Shown here piece after piece: positions 1 through 11,746 of a DNA stretch of 39,095 nucleotides (the first letter of the stretch is position 1; each line of letters opens with the position of its first letter). The stretch is from Sulfuritalea sp. (GTDB lineage Bacteria > Pseudomonadota > Gammaproteobacteria > Burkholderiales > Rhodocyclaceae): positions 1 to 39,095 of the forward strand of contig JAIFMO010000106.1 in NCBI GenBank assembly GCA_020048435.1, given 5' to 3'. The notes beneath the pieces were generated by a model. It was not told the origin of the DNA and did no database searches. It worked only from the letters and a program-made list of their open reading frames with translations. The position numbers were made by a program, and so were the translations under genes.

Positions 1-90
1 AATTTCAGCTTGCCGAGCTATCATTAATGATATTGTAACGTAACAGTTTACATTTTCAATGATAAACCCATGGATTGCGCTTGTCCCACG

Positions 91-116
91 CGGAAAGTCG
101 GCGCTAGCGACACGGC
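91..116 (-). repeat. Dispersed palindromic repeat, copy G (intergenic)
   Basis: This is a degenerate copy of the short repeat found seven times in the window. On the plus strand it reads CGGAAAGTCGGC then GCTAGCGACACGGC. The core CGCTAGCG is intact, and the GGTACGGC arm has become GACACGGC. It lies six bases downstream of the stop codon of the REC-histidine kinase gene. Relative to that gene it has the same orientation as the copies found inside genes. The remaining bases 1-90 are AT-richer than the rest of the window and hold no gene I can support. Confidence 0.7.
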
Positions 117-122
117 AAACAT

Positions 123-1358
123 TCAGGTTGATCCCGACCCCGTAAAGGGCAGGTCGACCTGAATCCGGGTTCCCCGGCCGTCCGTGCTGAAGATGTTGAT
201 TTTGCCGCGCAGCAGATCGACCCGTCGCCGCACCAGCGCCAAGCCGAGGCCGCTACCGCCATGCCGGCGGGTGAGCGAACCATCGGCCTGCGTGAAGGGT
301 TCGAAGATGCGCGGCAACAGCGCCGGCGGGATGCCGCAGCCGCTATCTTCAATGCTGAAGCGCAGCACCGTGCTGTCCGCCGCGTTATCACCCTCCGCCA
401 CGGCTTCACCGTCCGCCGTTACCCGCAGCATGATGCCGCCGGCGGCGGTGAACTTGAAGGCATTGTCGAGCAGCATCAGCAAAATCTGCCGCAAATGTCC
501 CGCGTCGCCAACCAGCCAGCTCGGCACGGCGGAATCGATGGCGCAGGAGAAGGCCAGGCCCTTGGCAGCGGCGCGTGGTTCGAACAATTTCTCCAGCGTC
601 GCGACCACATGGCGCACGGCGAAAAGATTCGGCTGGATCGGCAAGGCAGCGGCTTCGGCGGCCGAAAAATCGAGAATGTCGTTGAGCAGCGCCGTCAGCG
701 ATTCGGCGCTGCTGATGAGCGTGGTGGCCAGCGCGCGCTGCGACTCTTTCAAATCGGCATCCATCAGGAGCAATCTGCCCATGCCGAGAATGCCATTCAT
801 CGGCGTGCGAATTTCGTGACTCATGTTGGACAGGAATTCGCTCTTGGCGCGTTGGGCGGCTGCGGCGTCCAACAGCGCCTGCTCAAGGTGCTGTGTCCGC
901 TCCGCCACGCGCTGTTCGAGCACCGTATTGGCCAATTTCAGGTCGCGCCGGGCGTGCGCCAGCGTCAGATGATTGCGAATGCGCGCCAGCAGGGTATCGG
1001 GATGAATCGGTTTCGTCACGAAATCGACGGCGCCCAGCGACAAGCCCGCCTCTTCGGCGGCTTCAGCGTCCAGCACGGTGAAGAAAATGACCGGTATATC
1101 CCGGGTGCGCGGGTCTTGCCGCAGACGTTGGCAGACGGCAAAGCCATCGAGATGCGGCATCACGACATCAAGCAATATCAAGTCGGGCAGCGGGTCGGCT
1201 TGCAAGCCAAGCAGCGCTTCCTCGCCCGAAGCGGCCTCGCGGATCTGGTAATGGTCATGCAGGTATTCGTCGCAGATGGCGCGACTGTCGGCGGCATCGT
1301 CCACCACCAGAATAGTTGGACGGGGTACTTGCGGATTGTTTGCGGTGTTCATCACCAT
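123..1358 (-). CDS. REC-histidine kinase hybrid
   Basis: Predicted cytoplasmic two-component protein of 411 residues. An N-terminal receiver domain (about 15-130, phosphoacceptor D64 in LLDVVMP, K116 in VTKP) is followed by a coiled linker (about 140-170), an H-box with His181 ([13 protein letters not shown]) and an ATPase domain with the N-box LLDNAFKF, DSGCGIPP and GGSGLGLALV. No membrane segment is visible, so input probably comes through phosphorylation of the receiver. The upstream regulator gene ends at 1352-1354, inside the first codons. Starts at 1358 or 1352 are both possible; 1352 would give the protein MNTANNPQ. It is the last gene of the minus-strand signalling cluster. This order (REC before the kinase core) is common in receiver-driven kinases. 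Partner and output are not evident from the sequence. Confidence 0.9.
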   Translation of the reverse strand: MVMNTANNPQVPRPTILVVDDAADSRAICDEYLHDHYQIREAASGEEALLGLQADPLPDLILLDVVMPHLDGFAVCQRLRQDPRTRDIPVIFFTVLDAEAAEEAGLSLGAVDFVTKPIHPDTLLARIRNHLTLAHARRDLKLANTVLEQRVAERTQHLEQALLDAAAAQRAKSEFLSNMSHEIRTPMNGILGMGRLLLMDADLKESQRALATTLISSAESLTALLNDILDFSAAEAAALPIQPNLFAVRHVVATLEKLFEPRAAAKGLAFSCAIDSAVPSWLVGDAGHLRQILLMLLDNAFKFTAAGGIMLRVTADGEAVAEGDNAADSTVLRFSIEDSGCGIPPALLPRIFEPFTQADGSLTRRHGGSGLGLALVRRRVDLLRGKINIFSTDGRGTRIQVDLPFTGSGST

Positions 1359-2613
1359 ATCTCCACGGTTTGGGTGGGTTCATCATCCTGGATGTCTGCG
1401 TATTCGCTGGCCCGGGTCAGCCCGGCGATGATACTGGCAAAGCTGCCGTCAAGCCGGCTGCCGCCTTCGAACAGGGTGAGGACGCGATCAACGGCGTTGT
1501 GTACGGTGTCGCTGATGGTGAACTCCTGGCTGTTACCAAGCCCGAGATGAACATACAGGTCCTCGATGGTGTTCGTCATGGTTTCCAGTTCGAGGCGCGT
1601 CGCAATCTGCATCTCGCGATAACCGACGCGCAATGTATCGACGGCCTGGCGGGTGACATCCGCCAGCGTGCGCAATTCATCGGCGCGGAGGATGGCATCG
1701 CGGCGCAGCTTGATGTTGCCGACCGCCAGTTCGGCGGTTTCGGCAACCATCGCGGCCTGGTCGCGGATGCGGCCGCAGAGCGAGTTGTCGGCTATGGGCA
1801 TGTCCGTGATCAGCAGCGAAATGCTGTCGTAGTTGACGATGAGCCGGTTCGAAAAACTGAAAACCCGCCCCATGGCTTTCGAGCCTTCGATCACCGATTC
1901 TTCCAGCGGCGAGGCCGGGCCTTGAAGCGAATACGTCAACACTTCGCCGGGGGTGCGCAACTGCACATGGCAATTGACGCCAAAGCGGCTCATGGCCTCG
2001 ATCACCAGCGCCGCCAACGCCCGCAGCGTGCGGCAGCCGAGCGCCGAACGGCTGAACTTGAGCGTAACCTCGGAATCGCCGAGACTGGTGAGCGCGGTCA
2101 TGGCGGTGTCGGAGGTGGCGCGAACTTCCGCCACCGACGCCTCCTGTCGGCGCTTGTGACGGATCGCCAGGCGCGCCTTGCGCAAGACCTCGTCGGGCAC
2201 GAAGGGCTTGGCCATGAAGTCGCTGCCGCCGGCGTCGTAAGCGCGCAGGCGATCATCCAGTTCATCGTGGCTGGAAAGAAACAGCACCGGCAGGTCGCGC
2301 GTGGCCGCGGTCGCCCGCAACCGGCGGCAGACTTCAAAGCCATCCATGCCCTGCCCCATCTCGATGTCGAGAATGACAATATCGGGGAAATTGCCGCTAT
2401 CCGCTGCGTTGGCGACTGCGTTGCTCGCTGCGTTGGCTGCCCCGGCAAGCCGGGCCAGCGCCGCTTCACCCGAGTTCACCTCGAAAATTTTGTGGCCGGC
2501 AGCGAGCAGCGCAACGCCGAGCATGCCCGCCACCACGGGGTCGTCATCGACGATCAGGATACGACCGCCCGGGTCGGTGTCGGTTGCATCCGGTGCCGCG
2601 TCGAATTGTTCTT

Positions 2614-2617
<4 letters not shown>
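1352..2617 (-). CDS. Response regulator with unrecognised C-terminal domain
   Basis: 421 residues. The receiver domain occupies about 18-155: acidic pair D24-D26, phosphoacceptor D84 in VILDIEMG, and lysine in FMAKPF. An Ala/Asn-rich insertion ([13 protein letters not shown], about 60-72) lies before the beta-3 strand, encoded by imperfect repeats of GCGTTGG/GCGTTGC. After a charged linker, residues about 165-330 form a mixed alpha/beta region that I do not recognise with certainty. It could be a divergent GAF-like sensor. Residues 330-421 look helical and dimer-forming. No DNA-binding, GGDEF, EAL or HD-GYP domain is visible. The start overlaps the stop of the large upstream kinase (ATGA), and AAGGAG lies about nine bases before the ATG. 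Translational coupling with both neighbours suggests it receives phosphate from the upstream HPt domains and acts through protein contact. Confidence 0.85.
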
Positions 2618-6223
<3,606 letters not shown>

Positions 6224-6231
<8 letters not shown>

Positions 6232-9103
6232 GGGGGCTTCCTTGCTGGCGGATTTCCTCGATGAAGGTTTCCATCTGCCGGGCGAGTTCTTCGGCCAGCG
6301 CCGGCGTTTCGGCCCGGCCGTGTTGCGCCGCGGCGCCGGTTGCCGTGGCTTGCTCCAGCAGACGCCGGGCAAAGAAATTGCCGGCCAGCCCCTTGATGCC
6401 GTGAGCCAGTTGGTAGATCTGCCGCAGATCGGCGCTGGCCGCCGCTGCCCTGATTGTTGCGGGGATCGCGGCCTGGCTGTCGCGGGCGATGCCGATCAGT
6501 TTGTCGAGGAAGGCGGGGCGGCTGGCATGGCACGCCTGCAATTTTTCCCAGTCGATCAGGCGCGCGGGCACGGGCGCGGCCACGCGGGTGACAGCGGTTG
6601 CCTTTCGCGCATTTTTCGCGGCGGCGCGACCCGGTGCATGTTGCAAGACCATGGCAACCACATCTTCCACGTCGAGCGGCTTGGTCAGCGTACCCACCAT
6701 GCCGGCCTCGATACAAAGCTGGCGCTCCTCGACCAGAGCGTGGGCTGTCTGGCCGATGACCGGCAAGTCGGGGGCAATGGCCAGGATGCGGCGGGTGGCT
6801 TCGCGCCCGTCCATCACGGGCATCTGCACATCCATCAGCACCAGGTCGAAAGCGTGGCGATCCTGCTCGATCGCCGTCAGCGCCTGCTGGCCGTTGCCGA
6901 CCAGAGTGACCGCCGCGCCTTCACTGCGCAACATGCTGTCCAGCACCAGACGATTCACCTCGATGTCTTCGCCGACCAGGATGCGGAGGCCGGCGAGGCG
7001 CTGCTCCGGCGTCTGCCCGGAGGGCAAAACGGGTGCGGCCGTCGGCGCCACGGCAGTGGCGGCGGCCTCGACATAGGGCAGACGCAGTTCAAAACGGCTG
7101 CCGCTGCCGGGAATACTGGTGACACGAGTTTCGCCACCCATCAGTTCGGCCAGACGCTGGCTGATGGACAAGCCTAGGCCGGTGCCACCGTACTGGCGCG
7201 TGATGCTGCTGTCGGCCTGCTCGAAGGGGGCGAAAAGACGGGCGACCTGCTCGGGCGCCATGCCGATGCCGGTATCGCCGACGGCGAAAACGAGGGCGTC
7301 TCCCTCGCGGCCGGCGTCCAGGCTGATCGTGCCGGACGCGGTGAATTTGACGGCGTTCGAGAGGAAGTTGAGCAGAATCTGACCCAGGCGATTCGGGTCG
7401 CCCATGCAGGCGGGCGGCAGACTGGCGGCAAACGCGACGCTGAGCGCCAGACCCTTGTCGGCGATGCGGTCGGCGACCACGGCGAGCGCCGTCTCGACGC
7501 TGTGGCGGGGCGAGAAGGGCAGCGATTCGATGACCAGCTTGCCGGCCTCGATCTTGGAAAAATCGAGGATGTCATTGATGATGCCAAGCAGCAGCTTGCC
7601 GGAATCGAGGATGCGGACGAAGGCTTCCTGGCTCCCGGCGCAACCGAGACTCTCCCGTAAGCCGATCTGCGCCATCCCGATCACGCCATTCAGGGGCGTG
7701 CGGATTTCGTGGCTCATGTTGGCGAGAAATTCGCTCTTGATGCGGGCCAGACGTTCTGTCTCCGCCACGGTGGCCTGGAAAGCGATCTGCGTTTGCTTGA
7801 TTTCGGTGATGTCCTGTACCGAGCCTTCCACGCTCAGCGGTTGGCCGGCCGCGTCGAGCTGAAAATCGGCTTTCTCGCGTACCCATTTGATCTGCTCGCC
7901 GATCACGATGCGGTGCTCGATGTCATAGGGCTGGCCGAGCCAGGCCGCCGCCCAGGCGTCCATCACCCCGGCGCGATCGAGCGGATGAATGAACTCGACG
8001 AAGTCCGCCAGGCGCAGCGGTGTGCCCGGCGGGACGCCGAAGATGCGATAGGTTTCGTCCGACCAGGTCAGTCTGTCATCGCCCATGTTCATGCGCCAAC
8101 TGCCAAGATGGGCGAGGCGCTGGGTATTTTCGAGCTGCCAGCGGCTGGCCTCCAGTTCGTGCGTACGCTGCTCGACCCGCTGCTCCAGGGTGTCGTTGAG
8201 TTCACGCAGCTGTTCAGCGGCTTGCCGCAGGTCGCTGAAGTGAATATCGCGGCAGAAGACGAAGAACCGGCCACCCTGCATGGGCAAATAGCTGACGCTG
8301 ACTTCCAGTGGCCAATAGACGCCCGCGCGGGTGCGATGTTCGGTTTCGAAGCGGCACCATCCCTGGCGCAGTGTCTCGGCAAAATGCGCCTTGATTCCCT
8401 CCTCTTCCCCGGCGCGCTTCAGATCGGCGATGCGCATGCCCAGCAACTCTTCGCGAGCGTAACCGGAAAGCCTGACATAAACATCGTTGACCTCAAGCAG
8501 CCGCCCTTCGCTATCGGTCATGAAAAAACCGTCGATGGCGGCATTGACGAAGCTGCGGTAAAGCTGCTCTCGTTCCTTCAGGGCGGCTTCATCCTGCTTG
8601 GCCCGGATAACGCCGGCCAGTGCCTTGGCGACGGCGGCGAGAAATTCATAGGATTGCACATCGGGTTGATAAGCGACCGGCAGATAGAGCACCAGCACGC
8701 CCAGCACGCTGTCGCCCAGCCGTAACGGGATGCTGTAGTGGCCGTGATCCGTCATGCCCGGATAAACGCTGTCGTGGCGTTCATCCACGCACTGGCCATG
8801 CTGGGTTTGCCGCGTGGCCGCGGCCCGCCCGCAATAGCAATACCCCAGCGGCAACCGATCACAAAGCTTGCAGGTCGCCGCCGATACCCCGACACCCACG
8901 GCCAGCCGCAGGCTGCTGCCGTCATTCTCCAGCAGGAACACGCCGCCCCGGGGCAGAATGGCCAACGAGGGCAGCGACAAAATCCGGTGCAGGCAGCGAT
9001 CGAGAATATCTGCCAGCGAACCCTCGGCAAAACCATCTTCGAGCAATTGCAGCAGCACCGTTTGTCGGTCACGGTCTTGCTGCAATGCGATGGGCGTGCT
9101 CAT
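6224..9103 (-). CDS. GAF-PAS-PAS hybrid histidine kinase with receiver and HPt
   Basis: Soluble hybrid kinase of 959 residues. Order: N-terminal GAF-like domain (about 10-170) with an unusual cysteine set (C78, C81, C89, C91, C105); PAS (about 183-295); coiled coil (about 295-330); second PAS with PAC segment (about 333-440); H-box His466 ([14 protein letters not shown]); ATPase domain ([20 protein letters not shown]); receiver with D759 (LVLMDVQMP) and K809; HPt with His902 (LAHGIKG). No membrane helix is visible, so it should sense an intracellular cue; the cysteines could bind a metal, cluster or haem, but this is inference. The ATG at 9103 directly follows a dispersed palindromic repeat and has no purine-rich ribosome site in the usual place. 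Its stop overlaps the GTG start of the next kinase, so the two are probably co-translated. Confidence 0.9.
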
Positions 9104-9131
9104 GCCGTACCGCTAGCGCCGACTTTTTCGG
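9104..9131 (-). repeat. Dispersed palindromic repeat, copy A, abutting a start codon
   Basis: Copy of the 29-bp family. The plus strand reads GCCGTACCGCTAGC then GCCGACTTTTTCGG. Its outer base is directly adjacent to the ATG (9101-9103) of the 959-residue kinase, so it occupies the place where a ribosome binding site would lie. In the transcript it can form CCGA-AAAAG-TCGG and a CGCTAGCG self-complement. It is also the left boundary of the direct duplication shared with 10403-10711. Confidence 0.9.
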
Positions 9132-9415
9132 AGGAAGAAGTTCGCGGCGCGTGGGCTGAACCCGGGCTCATGATGTTGGATCAGGCGAAGAAGGCGTTGG
9201 CGTGACTGCTGCGTGCTTCGATGCGCCCGAACAGGGGAAGAATACTCTCGTTCCAGGTAATGCCAAGGGTGCGGCAGGCGGCGGCGGAAAGGGTGATGAC
9301 GCGGTTTTCGGTCCGCCCGGTAAGGTCGAGGGCGTTGGACAGCACCTCGGCGACATGCACCAGCGGCACCAGCGGCTGATCGAGCGCGGTATCGCAGGCA
9401 TGGTGATGGCGGATG
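9108..9415. repeat. Direct repeat flanking the HDOD operon, copy 1
   Basis: About 308 bases matching 10403-10711 at an offset of 1295 (1296 after a one-base insertion in copy 2). It covers most of a dispersed palindrome, a 49-base spacer, and the last 235 bases of the HDOD gene, which is intact here. The two copies differ at scattered positions, many of them silent in the HDOD frame, so the duplication is not recent. Confidence 0.9.
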
Positions 9416-10050
9416 GCGGTAGCGATGGCGGGGGGCAACGCCCATTGCTCGGCCAGCCAGGCGCCGATTTGCGTGTGATCGACATCGAAACGCTCGCGCT
9501 CGGCGTCTTCGATGCCGATGGAGTGGGCGAAGGCATGGCTCCAGGCGGCGCGGAAGTCGTTGGCGCGGAAGCGGTAAAGCCAGAGCTGGCCAACATCATG
9601 CAGCAAGCCGGCAATCAGCGCGATGCTGGCAGAGACCGGCTGGCTGACATGGAACGCCAGTTCTTCACCGCAAACACCCACGGCGACGCTGTGCCGCCAG
9701 AACATCGGGGTAATGCCGGCAGGGGCGATCTTTTCGAAATAGTCGATGCAACTGCTGACCAGGGCCATCTGCCGCACGCGCCCCATGCCGATCAGCGAGG
9801 TGGCGGTGTAAATGTCGCGAATCTCGCTGATTTCGCGCGTGTGGGAGGCGGCGTTGTTCGCCAGCGACAACACGCGCGCGGCGATCACCGGATCGAGCTG
9901 GATCAAATGGGCGAGGACGTTGAGATTGGCCTCGGGGTCGTCGATCGTCGCCAGGATTTCCGCAATGACCCGGGGAAATCCAGGCAGTTCGGCGGATTTT
10001 TCGATGACTATTTCTTGCGAAACATGACTGACGCTGCTGGTTTTCATCAT
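9181..10050 (-). CDS. HDOD domain protein
   Basis: 289 residues, with an HDOD domain covering about 18-215. HDOD proteins are signalling relatives of HD hydrolases and usually lack enzyme activity. This one keeps several histidines typical of HD folds (H120, H151-D152 in AGLLHDVG, H192, HHH 215-217), so some metal binding is possible. The C-terminal 70 residues are helical and end in ANAFFA. Its first ATG pair (10050, 10047) overlaps the stop of the small upstream gene, indicating coupled translation. It is followed by two hybrid kinases on the same strand, so it may be an output or adaptor of that relay. The last 235 bases are duplicated as a decayed fragment at 10476-10711. Confidence 0.9.
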   Translation of the reverse strand: MMKTSSVSHVSQEIVIEKSAELPGFPRVIAEILATIDDPEANLNVLAHLIQLDPVIAARVLSLANNAASHTREISEIRDIYTATSLIGMGRVRQMALVSSCIDYFEKIAPAGITPMFWRHSVAVGVCGEELAFHVSQPVSASIALIAGLLHDVGQLWLYRFRANDFRAAWSHAFAHSIGIEDAERERFDVDHTQIGAWLAEQWALPPAIATAIRHHHACDTALDQPLVPLVHVAEVLSNALDLTGRTENRVITLSAAACRTLGITWNESILPLFGRIEARSSHANAFFA

Positions 10051-10373
10051 GCGGTCCTGTAGCCCAGCACCTGGTCGAACAGGGCGGCCAGGTTGGGGTC
10101 GGTGAGATCGGCGCCAGAGAAAATTTCCATGGTGCGGCGCGCGGCCAGCGCGGTATCGACGGCAATTTGCTCGTCGCTGCGTTCGTCTGGCGTGGCGACA
10201 AAGATGAACTCGGCCTGATGGATCTTGAGCTGGCGCAGGTTGTCGTGCGTCAGCGCATGGCCGGCCGGCAGGGAAAAACGCACGATGCCGTGGTTTTTTA
10301 CGATGACCGGCGCACCCAGCACCATGCCGTCTGCGGCCTCGATCAAGGGAAGATAGTGGGTACGGGTTCTCAT
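10047..10373 (-). CDS. Small protein like the N-terminal region of HD-type signalling proteins
   Basis: 108 residues from the ATG at 10373, chosen because CAGGAG lies six bases before it; an in-frame upstream extension to 10466 would read through the dispersed repeat and is unlikely. The pattern GMVLGAPVI...GIVRFSLPAGHALTHDNLRQL...AEFIFV resembles the short beta-rich module (GM-L--V---G--LL--G--L) often found in front of HD-GYP or HDOD domains. Here it is a free-standing protein encoded immediately before the HDOD gene with a TGA/ATG overlap, so the two products probably work together. Residues 65-108 are helical. No signal peptide, no catalytic motif. Function beyond this is unknown. Confidence 0.75.
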   Translation of the reverse strand: MRTRTHYLPLIEAADGMVLGAPVIVKNHGIVRFSLPAGHALTHDNLRQLKIHQAEFIFVATPDERSDEQIAVDTALAARRTMEIFSGADLTDPNLAALFDQVLGYRTA

Positions 10374-10399
10374 GGGGGACTCCTGGTTGATATTACAGC

Positions 10400-10426
10400 G
10401 GGTACCGCTAACGCCGACTTTTTCGG
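10400..10426 (-). repeat. Dispersed palindromic repeat, copy B (intergenic)
   Basis: The plus strand reads GGGTACCGCTAACGC then CGACTTTTTCGG. One core base is changed (GCTAGC to GCTAAC), and the outer GCCG arm is replaced by CGGG. It lies 26 bases upstream of the small-protein start and is the left edge of duplication copy 2. Alignment with copy A breaks inside this element. Confidence 0.85.
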
Positions 10427-10711
10427 AGGAAGCAGTTCGCGGCGCGTGGGCTGAACCCGGGCTCATGATGTTGGATCAGGCGAAGAAGGCGTTGGCGTGA
10501 CTGCTGCGCGCTTCGATGCGCCCGAACAGGGGAAGAATACTCTCGTTCCAGGTAATGCCGAGGGTACGGCAGGCGGCGGCGGAGAGGGTAACAACCCGGT
10601 TCTCGGCGCAACCAGTAAGGTCAAGGGCGTTGGACAGCACCTCGGCGACATGCACCAGGGGGCACCAGCGGCTGATCGAGCGCGGTATCGCAGGCATGGT
10701 GATGGCGGATG
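10403..10711. repeat. Direct repeat flanking the HDOD operon, copy 2
   Basis: Second copy of the segment at 9108-9415. It carries one extra G in GGGGGCACC near 10659-10664, where copy 1 reads GCGGCACC. Homology stops at about 10711, after GGCGGATG. Beyond that only GCGGTAGCG appears in both, eight bases out of register. Together the two copies bracket the small-protein and HDOD genes as direct repeats 1.3 kb apart. Confidence 0.9.
10476..10711 (-). pseudogene. Decayed 3' fragment of an HDOD gene
   Basis: Partial copy of the end of the HDOD gene (matching 9181-9415). The last 60 or so residues (VHVAEVLSNALDLTG to ANAFFA) remain readable with a few substitutions, such as GCAENRVVT for GRTENRVIT. 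A one-base insertion near 10660 throws the upstream part out of frame, and the N-terminal three quarters of the gene is missing. There is no start site. It is most simply a leftover of a tandem duplication. Confidence 0.85.
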
Positions 10712-10887
10712 ACCTCGCAGCGGTAGCGGCCGACGACGTGCTGGGCCGTCGCCTGCAAGACCTGGCCTTGCCCGCCCCCAGCAAGGGACGGAAATAAACG
10801 AATGAGTCGAGTTCTTTGATTCGATGTTCAGCAAAACGGCGCTGGCGCCGAAATATCCAAATGCGACGACATCATTTCGTCGACGAC

Positions 10888-10912
10888 AAAAGGGCCGCGA
10901 CGCGGCCCTTTT
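10888..10912 (-). terminator. Rho-independent terminator downstream of phoU
   Basis: AAAAGGGCCGCG and CGCGGCCCTTTT form a near-perfect palindrome around a single central A, 32 bases past the phoU stop. Read on the minus strand it is a GC-rich stem followed by TTTT. The flanking A/T runs would let it act in both directions. Confidence 0.85.
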
Positions 10913-10944
10913 ATCGATATCGTATTGCTATTACGCGGAATCTA

Positions 10945-11643
10945 TCAGCCGGCAACTTCCCGCTCGATGCCTTCGAGGCCGATGTGGCGCACGTCGCGCC
11001 CTTTGACCATGTAGACGATATATTCCGAGATATTCTTGGAGTGGTCGCCGATGCGTTCGATGGCCTTGGCAATGAACAGCACTTCTAGCGACGAGGAGAT
11101 CATGCGCGGGTCTTCCATCATGAAGGTAATCAACTGGCGGGTGATGGACTTGAAGCCACTGTCCACTTCCTTGTCCGCCCGCGCGATCTGTCCGGCGATG
11201 CTGATGTCGGTGCGGGCGAAGGCGTCGAGCGCCTTGCGCAACATGTCGATCGCCAGAGTGCCGATGTGGCGCAGATCGACGTGTGGCACGAAGGGCATGT
11301 CGCCCGAGTGCAGGGCAAGGGTGCGCTTGGCGATTTTCTTGGCTTCGTCGCCGACGCGTTCGAGATCGGTGATGGTCTTGATCACCGCCATGACCAGGCG
11401 CAGATCGGACGCCGCCGGCTGCCGCCGCGCGATCAGGTTGGCGCAGGCTTCGTCGAGTTCCACCTCCAGCAGGTTGACTGCCTGATCGTTGTTGACCACC
11501 TGCTCGGCCAGCAGTAAGTCGCCGTTATCGAGTGCCTCGAGCGCGCGGATGATCTGCTGTTCGACCATGCCGCCCATTTGCAGCACCCGCGAACGGATGC
11601 TTTCAATGTCGGTGTCGAACTGCTTGAAAATATGATCGGACAT
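10945..11643 (-). CDS. phoU: Phosphate signalling protein PhoU
   Basis: 232 residues, the usual PhoU length, with the two related three-helix repeats. The start MSDHIFKQFDTDIESIRSRVLQMG and the segments TDLERVGDEAKKIAKR (repeat 1) and KAIERIGDHSKNISEYIVYMVKG (repeat 2) carry the conserved metal-binding E/D-R-x-x-D patterns. PhoU links the Pst phosphate importer to the PhoR/PhoB regulators and keeps phosphate uptake in check; it acts at the inner face of the membrane. CTGGAGAA precedes the ATG by about six bases. No pst, phoR or phoB gene is present in the window, so this copy stands apart, with a strong terminator behind it and rpiA upstream on the same strand across a 103-base gap. Confidence 0.95.
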   Translation of the reverse strand: MSDHIFKQFDTDIESIRSRVLQMGGMVEQQIIRALEALDNGDLLLAEQVVNNDQAVNLLEVELDEACANLIARRQPAASDLRLVMAVIKTITDLERVGDEAKKIAKRTLALHSGDMPFVPHVDLRHIGTLAIDMLRKALDAFARTDISIAGQIARADKEVDSGFKSITRQLITFMMEDPRMISSSLEVLFIAKAIERIGDHSKNISEYIVYMVKGRDVRHIGLEGIEREVAG

Positions 11644-11746
11644 TTAAGTTCTCCAGAAAGGAGGGTGCAGTCTAACGCGCGAATGTGAAGGAAATATTGC
11701 AGCGCGCCGCCATCCGCGGTTTCGAGGGGTGGAGGTTAGCGCGAGG

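Larger units (their letters stand above)
10374..10944. other. Gene-poor interval with decayed duplicate and phoU terminator
   Basis: This 571-base stretch holds, in order, the probable promoter and leader of the small protein and HDOD operon, dispersed repeat copy B, the decayed duplicate of the HDOD gene end, about 175 bases of unassigned sequence (10712-10887) and the phoU terminator. The unassigned part contains an inverted pair CGACGA/TCGTCG near 10864-10882. I found no convincing reading frame in it. Confidence 0.7.

Noticed and set aside
6232-6372. N-terminal extension of the CHASE kinase to an ATG at 6372
   Set aside because: It would overlap the upstream kinase by about 150 bases and adds a low-quality Arg/Pro sequence. 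The GTG at 6231 has a ribosome site and an eight-base overlap.
7030-7070. Possible degenerate eighth copy of the repeat in the GAF-PAS kinase linker (GCCGTCGGCGCCACGGC)
   Set aside because: The core GCTAGC and the A-run are missing; the similarity is short and expected from Ala/Pro codons in GC-rich DNA.
9113-9445. Minus-strand frame of 110 codons across repeat copy A and the HDOD end
   Set aside because: Alternative-frame reading through the HDOD gene and the palindrome; no start context and no conservation signal apart from the duplicated DNA.
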